This document shows positions 56,449 to 64,000 of a stretch of 64,000 nucleotides of DNA, piece by piece. Source of the DNA: Gemmatimonadota bacterium (GTDB lineage Bacteria; Gemmatimonadota; Gemmatimonadetes; Longimicrobiales; Gaopeijiaceae); assembly GCA_003248075.1 (NCBI GenBank), contig QJYK01000237.1, positions 1-64,000 of the forward strand. The letters are read 5' to 3'. Both the position numbers and the translations under genes were made by a program. The number at the start of each line of letters is the position of its first letter. The first letter of the stretch is position 1. Under the pieces are notes generated by a model that was given only the letters and a program-made list of their open reading frames with translations, was not told the origin of the DNA and made no database searches.

Positions 56449-57632
56449 GAGGCCGTCAGGGCCCGCTCGAGGATGTCGAGCCCCTCGTCGATCTCGGCCT
56501 CGGTGATCGTAAGCGGCGGAACGATGCGCACGACGTCCGGTCCGGCCGGTACCACGAGGAGCCCTCCTTCGCGGGCCGCCGTGACCACCGGCGCGGCCGG
56601 GCCATCCAGCACCAGGCCCCGCATCAGGCCCAGTCCGCGCACCGTGCGGACGCGGGCCGACCGACCCGCGAGGGATTCGAGCCCCGAGACCAGGTGGCGC
56701 CCGAGCTCCTGGACACGCTCGAGGAAGGCGGGGTCGGCGATCGTGCGCGTCACCGCTGCGCCCACGGAGGCCACCAGCGGCCCGCCGCCGAACGTGGTGG
56801 CGTGATCCCCTGGCTTGAGCGTTTCCGCGACCCGGTCCGACGCGACCACGGCACCCATCGGAAGGCCACCTGCGAGGGGCTTGGCCAGCGTCATCAAGTC
56901 GGGAACCACCCCGGCGTGCTGCCACGCGAACAGCCGACCCGTGCGTCCGAGCCCACACTGGATCTCGTCGAAGATCAGCAGCGCTTCGTGCTGGTCGCAC
57001 AGTCCGCGGAGCGCCGACAGGAAGTCCGGCGGGATCGGGCGGACTCCGCCCTCACCCTGCACCACCTCGATGATCACCGCTGCGACGGTACCGCCCGACA
57101 GCGACGCCTCGACGCCCCGGACGTCTCCCACGTCGGCGAACCGGACGCCTGGCATCACGGGAAGGAAGGGCTCCCGGTAGGCGGGCCGGTCGGTCGCTGC
57201 GAGGGTCCCGAACAGTCGGCCGTGGAACGACCCACGGAACGCCACGAACTCGTGTTTTCCGGGACCCGCGGTGGTACCCGCCCAGCGACGCGCGAACTTG
57301 AAGGCCGCTTCGTTCGCTTCCGCGCCGGAGTTGCAGAAGAAGACGCCGCCGGGGAAGCTCCCCTCCACCAGCAGCTCGGCCAGCTCCACCGCCGGCCGCG
57401 TCCGGTACAGGTTCGACGTGTGCACGAGCCCTCGAGAGAGCGCTGACTCGATCGCCCCCCGCACGACCGGCGACGCGTGACCCAGCGCGGTGACGGCGAT
57501 GCCTGCCGTGAAATCCAGGTACCGCCGACCACCGGTGTCCCACACGTGACAACGTTCGCCGCGCTCCAGCTCGAGGTCCGGCTGGGCGTACAGTGGCAAC
57601 AGCGCCCCCCGGGAGACGGCGGGCGCGCTCAT
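56445..57632 (-). CDS. argD: Acetylornithine aminotransferase
   Basis: 395 residues. Class III PLP aminotransferase: YLDFTAGIAVTALGH, FFCNSGAEANEAAFKFARRW, FRGSFHGR, LLIFDEIQCGLGRTGRLF and the Schiff-base Lys in MTLAKPLAGGLPMGA. It makes N-acetylornithine from its semialdehyde, the product of the ArgC reaction encoded just upstream. Confidence 0.95.
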   Translation of the reverse strand: MSAPAVSRGALLPLYAQPDLELERGERCHVWDTGGRRYLDFTAGIAVTALGHASPVVRGAIESALSRGLVHTSNLYRTRPAVELAELLVEGSFPGGVFFCNSGAEANEAAFKFARRWAGTTAGPGKHEFVAFRGSFHGRLFGTLAATDRPAYREPFLPVMPGVRFADVGDVRGVEASLSGGTVAAVIIEVVQGEGGVRPIPPDFLSALRGLCDQHEALLIFDEIQCGLGRTGRLFAWQHAGVVPDLMTLAKPLAGGLPMGAVVASDRVAETLKPGDHATTFGGGPLVASVGAAVTRTIADPAFLERVQELGRHLVSGLESLAGRSARVRTVRGLGLMRGLVLDGPAAPVVTAAREGGLLVVPAGPDVVRIVPPLTITEAEIDEGLDILERALTAS

Positions 57633-57651
57633 GGCAACAACTCGACGTGGT

Positions 57652-58614
57652 TCAGCAACGGAGTCCTCGCTCGGGCTCGAAGCCCAGCATGAGGTTCATG
57701 TTCTGGACCGCCTGACCGGCGGCTCCTTTCCCCAGGTTGTCGAACGCCACCATCAGGGTGACGACCTCGCCGGCGAGGCCAGCGTTGTCCGAGGCGCCCA
57801 GTACCAGGGCGTCGGAGTCCACGACGTCGACCAGTCGAGGTACGCCGTCCGTCACGCGAATCGTCGCGGCGCCCGCGTATGCGTCGACCCAGGCCGTGCG
57901 GATCCTCGCGGCATCCACGCCCTCGGCGACCGGAAGGTAGATCGTCTCCAGGATCCCTCGGGCGAGCGGAAGGAGATGGGGTTGGAAAAGGAGCGGAACG
58001 CCGGGAAGCCGCGCCCGCATCTCGAGCAGGTGCCGGTGTCCGTTCCCGGTCGCGTACGCGCGATAGTCCCCCGCCACCTCGGCGAAGAGCAGCTCGCGCT
58101 TGGGCGTGCGCCCCGCGCCGGTCACGCCCGACGCGGCGTTCACGACCACCGGCGCTCCGGGTTTCAGCATCCCGTGCTTCACGAGCGGTTGGAGCGCGAG
58201 CTGCACACCCGTCGGGTAGCAGCCCGGGTTCGCCACCAGCCGGGCACAACGCACCTTTTCGCCCTCCAGGTCCGCCATGCCGTAGACCGCGTCCGCGTCG
58301 CGGCCGGAGCCGGGACGGTGGTCCGCAGTCAGATCCACCACGCGCTTTCCGGCCGCCAGGGCACGCTCGGCCCACGGGACGGCGGCACCGTGGGGCAGGC
58401 ACAGGAAGACCAGCTCGACGCCGTCCAGCGGCGCCGAGCGCGCATCCACCAGGTCGAGACCCACCACGCCCGAGGGCTCCCCGGCCTGACTCTCCGACGT
58501 GGCGAACGCCACGTGCACGCCATCGTGGCCCGAGAGGACGCGCAGGACCTCCAGCCCGGTGTACCCGGTGGCGCCCACGACGCCAAGAGGAATAGAGGAA
58601 GTATGCATCTTCAT
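57652..58614 (-). CDS. argC: N-acetyl-gamma-glutamyl-phosphate reductase
   Basis: 320 residues from ATG at 58614; ATGs at 58629 and 58608 are in frame and the family homology begins at PLGVVGATGYTGLEVL, so the true start is uncertain by a few codons. Catalytic Cys in VANPGCYPTGVQLAL; NASGVTGAGR and HRHLLEM motifs. It reduces N-acetylglutamyl phosphate with NADPH. An ARG box overlaps the start, so repression by ArgR is expected. Confidence 0.95.
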   Translation of the reverse strand: MKMHTSSIPLGVVGATGYTGLEVLRVLSGHDGVHVAFATSESQAGEPSGVVGLDLVDARSAPLDGVELVFLCLPHGAAVPWAERALAAGKRVVDLTADHRPGSGRDADAVYGMADLEGEKVRCARLVANPGCYPTGVQLALQPLVKHGMLKPGAPVVVNAASGVTGAGRTPKRELLFAEVAGDYRAYATGNGHRHLLEMRARLPGVPLLFQPHLLPLARGILETIYLPVAEGVDAARIRTAWVDAYAGAATIRVTDGVPRLVDVVDSDALVLGASDNAGLAGEVVTLMVAFDNLGKGAAGQAVQNMNLMLGFEPERGLRC

Positions 58615-58630
58615 GGCATGATTATGCATT
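58613..58630 (-). promoter_or_regulatory. ARG box (ArgR operator) at argC
   Basis: On the minus strand the 18 bp AATGCATAATCATGCCAT matches the ArgR consensus WNTGAATWWWWATTCANW at most positions, with TGCAT/ATGC half sites. A weaker copy overlaps it toward argC. It lies between the argR stop and argC. Confidence 0.7.
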
Positions 58631-58645
58631 TACTCGAGGGCGCCG

Positions 58646-59104
58646 TCAATCCTCGCCCGCACCGGCCATCGACTCCAGACGCGTCTGCACGTCCTGGAGC
58701 GCCGAGGCGTCGCGGAGGATCAGCAGGATCGTGTCGTCTCCGGCGATGGTTCCGAGGACCTCGGGCCAGCTCTCCCAGTCGATGCCCGCCGCTACCGTCT
58801 GGGCTCCCCCCTTGAGCGTGTGGACGACCAGCAGGTTCCCCACCCCCTCCGCGCCCGCGAAGAGCGTGGGCAGCAGCGCGGCCAGGGCGGGCGTGCTGTC
58901 CCACTCCTCCGGGACGGCGTAGTGGGAGGTGCCGCTCGCGTCCGGGACCTTCACGAGTCGCAGCTCGCGTATGTCCCGGGAAAGCGTCGCCTGGGCGACC
59001 TCGGCGCCCAGGGCAAGAAGCTGCTCGCGCAGGGCCTCCTGGCTCGAAAGACGATGCTGGCGGACGATCTCGAGGATCCGGGCGTGGCGCTCCCGCTTGT
59101 TCAA
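58646..59104 (-). CDS. argR: Arginine repressor ArgR
   Basis: 152 residues from a TTG overlapping the thioredoxin gene stop (TTGA). N-terminal winged helix (RHARILEIVRQHRLSSQEAL ... VAQATLSRDIRELRLVKV) and C-terminal hexamer/arginine-binding domain (GNLLVVHTLKGGAQTVAAGIDWE, LGTIAGDDTILLI). It represses arginine genes when arginine is plentiful, with an ARG box immediately downstream at argC. Confidence 0.95.
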   Translation of the reverse strand: MNKRERHARILEIVRQHRLSSQEALREQLLALGAEVAQATLSRDIRELRLVKVPDASGTSHYAVPEEWDSTPALAALLPTLFAGAEGVGNLLVVHTLKGGAQTVAAGIDWESWPEVLGTIAGDDTILLILRDASALQDVQTRLESMAGAGED

Positions 59105-59568
59105 GCCACGGCCCCGTCCGCCAGGGACCGGATGCCCTCGGGGTCGAAGCCCACGCTTCGGCCCACCTCGGCGCCGCCCCGGAAGAGGATGAGCGTGGGA
59201 ATGCCCCGTATCCTGTAGCGCTGGGCGATCCGCGGCGCCCGGTCCGTGTCCACCTTGGCCACCAGCAGCCGGCCCGCCAGCCGGCCGGCGATCTCGTCGA
59301 CCACCGGAGCTACCAGCCGGCAAGGGGCGCACCAATCGGCGTGGAAGTCGACGAGCACGGGGGCCGCGGAGCCCAGGACGGTGGCGTCGAAGTCCTCCTC
59401 GGTCACCTTCACCGGACGATCCAGGAGGATCGGCCTTCCGCACGAGCCGCACGTCGGCCGGTCGCCGGCCCGCGCGAGGTCGACGCGGTTCATCTTGAGG
59501 CAGAATGCGCAACGGACGGTCAGCGGTTGCCGACCGTCCTGCGCCTCCGCTCCGGTCTCTACCTCCAC
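59101..59568 (-). CDS. trxC: Thioredoxin 2 (TrxC) with N-terminal zinc ribbon
   Basis: 155 residues from GTG at 59568. Two CxxC pairs (RCAFC, TCGSC) form the zinc ribbon (residues 19-45). The thioredoxin fold follows with the active site WCAPC and cis-Pro in IRGIPTLILF. It reduces protein disulfides and is often linked to oxidative stress. Its coupling to argR is unusual and may be only transcriptional. Confidence 0.94.
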   Translation of the reverse strand: MEVETGAEAQDGRQPLTVRCAFCLKMNRVDLARAGDRPTCGSCGRPILLDRPVKVTEEDFDATVLGSAAPVLVDFHADWCAPCRLVAPVVDEIAGRLAGRLLVAKVDTDRAPRIAQRYRIRGIPTLILFRGGAEVGRSVGFDPEGIRSLADGAVA

Positions 59569-59624
59569 GCGGCCCTGCCCTTTCGTTGCCGGTCAGGTCG
59601 GTGCGCGTCGCGCCCCGACGTGAG

Positions 59625-62444
59625 TCAGTTCATCTCGTACCGCATCCGGATCATGGCCAGACGACCGATGCTCGGCACGCCCACGAAGCTCTGGTTGTGG
59701 GCGTTGAACACGTTGTTCACGCTGAGCTGGACCGTGGCGCGGCTGCCCGGAATCTGATATCCGACCGCTGCATCGAACACCTTCGTGTCGGGGACGTCGC
59801 CCTCGAACCCCGCCGACACCGCCGGGAACCCGTTGTTGAAGCGGAAGCGGCCTTCCGCGTTGAAGCCCGCCCGGGCGTCCCGGTACCCCAGCGACACCGA
59901 GCCCTTGTGCGTGGGCGCGTTGAGCGAGATGGGGGACCCGTCCTCGATGGTGAACGTGTCGTCCGAGACCCACGAGTACGAGCCGCCGAGGGTCCAGCGA
60001 TCATCGAGGAGCCACTGGAGTGCCAGGTCGGCGCCCCAAAGCGTCAGGTCACCCACATTCCGGTAGCTCACGATCAGGTCCGATCCACCCGAGAAGAGCG
60101 GCGAGGACACCACTCCGATGGGGACCTGCGCGATCCCGGCGGCCAGGGCCGGGATGACCGATTGAGCGAGCTGTTGCGCCTGCTGCTGCGCCACGTCCAG
60201 TGGGAGCCCCGCGCCGACGAGCATCTGCGTGATCGCGGTGACCACCGGCACCGTGATGAACGCGCCCACGTCCTGCCCGTTGAAGAGGACGAGTGGCGTC
60301 TGCACGAGCAGGGGTGACACGAAGTCGTTCTGGGTCGAGCGGTAGACGTCCGCCGAGATCTTGACGCGGTCGTTCAGGATCGCGGTCCAGCCCACCTCGT
60401 AGGTCTCGGTATTGCTCTCCTTGATGCTGGGCACGCCCGGCAGGTTCGCCTGTGACAACGGGATCAGCGTCTCGTCCACGGGGTGGTAGAGCATCGTCCC
60501 GATGGACCCCGGCTGTGGGCTGAGCGCCGCAAGACCCTGGAGGAGCTGGAGCACCTGCTGTTGCGTGACGCCCCCCGGGAGCGGAACGCCGCCTCCCTGG
60601 ACCTGGGCCATGAGCACGCCGATCGCCGCCGGCCAGAACCCGGTCGTCGCGCCCATGGGGAGCGTCTGGCCGGCGCCCCCCGGGTTGAAGGGCGAGCGGA
60701 AGCCCATGAGCGAACCGTCGTCGTTCTGCAGGGACCATCCGTCACGGCCGGTCCCGAAGGCCCTCAGCCCGTAGCCAAGGGCGGCCAGCCCCGGCGCGAA
60801 GCCGTTCGAGATGTCCAGGAAGTAGTTCAGGCTCGACGGAGAGGAGTAGGCCTGGTTGTACGAGAGCCGGAAGGTGTTCTCGTCGTCCGGCCGAAGGACC
60901 AACGCCGCCCGCGGTGAGAAAACGTTGTGGTCGAGGATCGAATGGTGGTCGATCCGGCCGGCCCCGACGAGATCCACACGCTCGGTGAGGGAGGCCCTCC
61001 CCTGCAGGTAGACGCCCCACTCGTCCATCGAATCGTCGTCCTCGTACTGCCCGTTGATGTTGCCCTCGGTCCGTGGGCGGGTCCCGATGTAGTCGAAGCC
61101 GTACGTGAAGTCCAACCGGCCGTCCGCGGCGTCGAATCCGTGCTGGAGCTGACCGACCACGAGCCGCGACCGGTCGACCAGCGGCACGCCGTTGTTCAGC
61201 AGATAGCTCTCCCCGGCGTCGCTCGTGTTCAGATAGGCCTGGGCGAAGAAGCGCTGGAAGTTCACCCTGGCCTGATAGAACGCGTAGACCCAATCCACGG
61301 TCTGCCCGGTGCCCAGGCCGGTGAGCTCGACCCCCGAGGAGTTGTTGCGGCCATAGGTGGCGATGAATGTGCCGTCCTCCGCGAAACGCCAGTCGGCGCG
61401 GGCCTCGAACCCGAACCGCTCGGTGCTGTAGTCACGGTTGCCGATGCGCCCGCACGCCGCCGTCGCCTCGGCCTGCGTGAGGCCTCTCAGCATCTTGTCC
61501 GCCAAGCACTGCTGCGGGTTCTGATTCGCGGACAGGCGGTTGGCGATCTCCGTGGGATCGTCGAAATGCCACTCGTCCCCCCGGAGGTACTGCCCGGAGA
61601 CCTTGACGCCCAGGTCGCTCCCCAGGAGGAACGCGGTGCGGAAGGAACCCTGGAAGATGCTGCGCTCGCCCCCGCCGACCGTAACGGAGGTGCCCTGGGA
61701 CGCGAGCGGCGACTTGGTAATGATGTGCACCACCCCGTTTGCGGTGTTCGGCCCGTACAGCGCCGACCCGGGTCCGAGCACCACCTCCATGCGGTCGATG
61801 TCGTCATCGTTCGCGGGGATGAAGTGCATCAGGTTCACACGCAGCGACGGGATCCCGGCCAACCGGTGATCCGTCAGCATGTGCAGGGACCCCGAGAAGA
61901 TGTTGTTGAAGCCCCGTACGACCACGTTGGAGCCCTGGATCCCGTACGTGATGATGTCGACGCCCGGAGACAGTCGGAGATGATCCACAGGCGTCGTCGT
62001 CGGGCGGTCTCGGATGTCGTTCGCATGCACGGTGAAGACCGTGGCCGGGGCGTCCGTCTCCTTCTCCTCGTTCCGGGACGCGGTCACCACGACCTGGTCG
62101 AGCTCGAACGCGTCGGACGTGAGCCGGATGTCGTACGTCGTGGTCTGGCCGGCGCTCACACCGACGCCGTCGAAGCGCTGGTCACGGTATCCCACGAGTT
62201 GGACGAACAGCGAGTAGGTCCCCGGGGGGAGCTGCAGCCGGTAGCGACCCGCGTCGTCGGTCAGCATGGAGCGCTGGGCACCGCCCAGGACCTGGATCTG
62301 CGCACCGCTCAACGCTCGGCCGTTTTCCGCATCCGTCACGGTCCCGACCAGCTGCCCCTGCTGGGCGGCTGCGAGACCGGGAAGCGCGAGGGTCAGAGCT
62401 GCGAGGGTGAGCGCGCGGGTCGTACGGGAGAGTGACGGAAGCAT
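59625..62444 (-). CDS. TonB-dependent receptor with carboxypeptidase-like N-terminal domain
   Basis: 939 residues from ATG at 62444 with GAGGG upstream; an 18-codon longer version starts without a good ribosome site. Signal peptide (MLPSLSRTTRALTLAALTLALPGLAAA), a carboxypeptidase-regulatory-like domain (residues 30-115, LVGTVTDAENGRALSGAQIQV), plug domain (about 120-245, VVVTASRNEEKETDAPATVF ... GPGSALYGPNTANGVVHI) and the beta barrel to the end. A Gln/Gly-rich loop near residues 600-640 is long. Substrate unknown; the plan is usual for uptake of peptides or glycans. Confidence 0.93.
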   Translation of the reverse strand: MLPSLSRTTRALTLAALTLALPGLAAAQQGQLVGTVTDAENGRALSGAQIQVLGGAQRSMLTDDAGRYRLQLPPGTYSLFVQLVGYRDQRFDGVGVSAGQTTTYDIRLTSDAFELDQVVVTASRNEEKETDAPATVFTVHANDIRDRPTTTPVDHLRLSPGVDIITYGIQGSNVVVRGFNNIFSGSLHMLTDHRLAGIPSLRVNLMHFIPANDDDIDRMEVVLGPGSALYGPNTANGVVHIITKSPLASQGTSVTVGGGERSIFQGSFRTAFLLGSDLGVKVSGQYLRGDEWHFDDPTEIANRLSANQNPQQCLADKMLRGLTQAEATAACGRIGNRDYSTERFGFEARADWRFAEDGTFIATYGRNNSSGVELTGLGTGQTVDWVYAFYQARVNFQRFFAQAYLNTSDAGESYLLNNGVPLVDRSRLVVGQLQHGFDAADGRLDFTYGFDYIGTRPRTEGNINGQYEDDDSMDEWGVYLQGRASLTERVDLVGAGRIDHHSILDHNVFSPRAALVLRPDDENTFRLSYNQAYSSPSSLNYFLDISNGFAPGLAALGYGLRAFGTGRDGWSLQNDDGSLMGFRSPFNPGGAGQTLPMGATTGFWPAAIGVLMAQVQGGGVPLPGGVTQQQVLQLLQGLAALSPQPGSIGTMLYHPVDETLIPLSQANLPGVPSIKESNTETYEVGWTAILNDRVKISADVYRSTQNDFVSPLLVQTPLVLFNGQDVGAFITVPVVTAITQMLVGAGLPLDVAQQQAQQLAQSVIPALAAGIAQVPIGVVSSPLFSGGSDLIVSYRNVGDLTLWGADLALQWLLDDRWTLGGSYSWVSDDTFTIEDGSPISLNAPTHKGSVSLGYRDARAGFNAEGRFRFNNGFPAVSAGFEGDVPDTKVFDAAVGYQIPGSRATVQLSVNNVFNAHNQSFVGVPSIGRLAMIRMRYEMN

Positions 62445-62594
62445 GTCGAACCCTCGACTGAGAGGTGTTTTCGTAGCCGGCGGGAAGGGCTCGTGCACGA
62501 AGGTACTGCCCCAAGCGTTTGTCCCGCAAACGATTTGGGAGCCCCCGCGGCGTCGGCTGTCAGCGCCCCGGCCGCCCGGTCAGCGGCTCCTGCG

Positions 62595-64000
62595 TCAGCG
62601 TCCCGGCGGGGGGGCGTCGTCGGTGATCGGCCGGCGTCGTGGAACCGTCCGGGAGATCACCACGTGGGGCACTCCGAGCTCTTCCAGCAGCCGCTCGAAG
62701 GCGCGCACATCGTCGTCCAGGATCGCGTCACGTGCGCGCGCGTGTCCGTCCCATTCGGCTGCGAGGTCTCGTAGCCGCTCCTTCGCCCCCTCGGTCACCG
62801 GGGGCTCGGTTCCGTCGACCGATTCGACCAGCGCGAGGATCTGCGCGTCGAGGCGGTTCAAGAAGTTGATGACGTCCTGGAACGTGCGTTGGTCCGGCTG
62901 CACGAGCGCGCCCTCCCAACCGTCGATCTTCTCGGCGAGCGCCTTGGCCACCGCGGCGATGGTATCCGCGGAGGCGTTCTCTGCCGTGCTCTCCACAACC
63001 GCGTCCACCTGGGCCCCCACGGAGCGTAGCGCATTCACCGACTCATAGAGCTCCCGTGCGAGGCCCTGGGCGTCGGCCACCAGCCGATCCTGCTCGGCGT
63101 ATTGCGTCGCATTCGCCGTCCGGCGGGGATCGGGGAGCACGCGGAGGGATACGGTCGCGGTGTCGGGGCCGTGCCGGAGACGCACGCCGTAGTCCCCGGG
63201 GGGGAGCTGACGCCCCTGCAGGGATCCATACGTCTGCAGGCCCTCGACCGAGGGAAGACCCTCGGCCCGAAAGTTCCAGGCCAACCGGTTCAGACCCTTC
63301 GTCAGCGAGTCCAGCTTGGTGAACCGCTCGTTCCCGGCCGCCTTCGGATCCGTGGCGTAGGTACGCACCGCCGTGCCGGACCCGTCCAGGATCTCCAGCG
63401 TCACCAATCCCGCCGGCGGGGCCGAGAAGGAGAAGAAGAGCTGGGCCCCGGCCGGAGGGTTGGCACCCGTCCGTGGTCCTCCGCTCCCCCCGAACGACGC
63501 CTGGATCGTGGGGCGCGGCTGGAAGAGGTGCATCGCCGAGGCCACGGTCTCGGCGCCGACCTGACGGAGTGGGGACAGGTCGTCCAGCACCCAGAACGCT
63601 CGGCCCTGGGTGGCCGCCACCAGGTCTCCGTTCCGGATCGTCAGGTCGGTGATCGGGACGATGGGGAGCTCGAGCTGGAAGGGCTTCCAGGCAGCCCCCC
63701 CGTCCAACGACACGTAGAGGCCCGTCTCCGTACCTGCGAAGAGCAACCCCGGACGGACCGGGTCCTCGCGCACCACGCGCACCCAGGCACCATCCGGGAT
63801 GCCTGCAACGATGTGCCGCCAGCTCCTGCCGTAGTCCGTGGTCTTGAAGATGTGCGGCGCGAAGTCGTTGTACTTGTAGCGGGTGATCACCACGTACGCC
63901 GAGGCCGGATCGTGCGGGGACACCTCGATCGAGTTGACCAGAGCCTCGCCCAGGTCACCGGGTGTCACGGCAGCCCAACTGGCGCCGTCGTCCCGTGTCA
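62595..64000 (-). CDS. VPS10/sortilin-like Asp-box propeller protein (paralog 3), N-terminus outside window
   Basis: At least 468 residues; the frame is open to the window end, so the N-terminal part is missing and the internal ATG-like start is not the true start. Asp-box motifs TRDDGASW and TTDYGRSW, then the conserved SIEVSPHDPASAYVV, TETGLYVSLDGG and GRAFWVLDDLSPLRQV, as in the two paralogs. The C-terminal beta domain and helical tail (PDQRTFQDVINFLNRLDAQI) follow. Downstream of it lies the TonB receptor gene in the same direction. Confidence 0.87.
   Translation of the reverse strand, partial: TRDDGASWAAVTPGDLGEALVNSIEVSPHDPASAYVVITRYKYNDFAPHIFKTTDYGRSWRHIVAGIPDGAWVRVVREDPVRPGLLFAGTETGLYVSLDGGAAWKPFQLELPIVPITDLTIRNGDLVAATQGRAFWVLDDLSPLRQVGAETVASAMHLFQPRPTIQASFGGSGGPRTGANPPAGAQLFFSFSAPPAGLVTLEILDGSGTAVRTYATDPKAAGNERFTKLDSLTKGLNRLAWNFRAEGLPSVEGLQTYGSLQGRQLPPGDYGVRLRHGPDTATVSLRVLPDPRRTANATQYAEQDRLVADAQGLARELYESVNALRSVGAQVDAVVESTAENASADTIAAVAKALAEKIDGWEGALVQPDQRTFQDVINFLNRLDAQILALVESVDGTEPPVTEGAKERLRDLAAEWDGHARARDAILDDDVRAFERLLEELGVPHVVISRTVPRRRPITDDAPPPGR

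Overview
The window is gene-dense, high-GC DNA from a Gram-negative bacterium. It encodes a TonB-dependent receptor, Tat and lipoprotein signals, CopC/CopD and MsrPQ. The mix of long Asp-box (sortilin/VPS10-like) propeller proteins, orphan MacB/FtsX-type permeases of the ADOP kind, S9 and M28 exopeptidases and a carboxypeptidase-domain TonB receptor is what I would expect from Gemmatimonadota or Acidobacteriota. That assignment is an inference from gene content; there is no rRNA gene in the window.

Layout. 1-13.5 kb: CopC-CopD fusion, S9 peptidase, thioredoxin-fold protein, a VPS10-like propeller protein, an FtsX permease, msrPQ, a TolB/TPR protein and a small Cys/Trp protein. 13.7-20.3 kb: a respiratory or redox signalling block. 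A sensor kinase with a periplasmic CXXCH motif precedes a sigma-54-dependent NtrC-type regulator. Then comes a near-consensus -24/-12 promoter with two upstream copies of a 20-bp site, and an operon with a degenerate receiver-like protein, a membrane-anchored receiver and a 15-CXXCH cytochrome with a membrane domain. 20.5-24.6 kb: envelope proteins, a lone Flp pilin and a scar bounded by a 3'-half tRNA-Leu remnant and an intact tRNA-Leu(UAA), with two decayed gene fragments inside. 24.6-35.2 kb: a second VPS10-like protein, an ADOP permease, a GGDEF/REC/HD-GYP protein, an M28 peptidase and TrmH.

35.3-48.5 kb is a light-response region. A CarH-type B12 repressor has a palindrome over its probable promoter and starts an overlapping operon: CruF-like protein, a GGPP synthase-phytoene synthase fusion and an acyltransferase; CrtI follows. 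Opposite lie a TIGR01777 epimerase, an OmpR-type two-component pair and a class II photolyase. The photolyase is the last gene of an overlapping operon with an HPt protein, a single-domain receiver and a hybrid kinase. 52.3-53.7 kb: rpe and rpiA. 53.8-55.0 kb: DAHP synthase behind a textbook attenuator with an aromatic-codon leader peptide. 55.0-59.6 kb: trx-argR-argC-argD-argH on the minus strand with an ARG box before argC. 59.6-64 kb: a TonB-dependent receptor and the C-terminal part of a third VPS10-like protein.

The strongest candidates for something new are the heme-sensor/sigma-54/multiheme cytochrome circuit, the GGPPS-phytoene synthase fusion under a CarH variant, and the photolyase coupled to a phosphorelay. 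All functions are read from sequence motifs; no database search was run.
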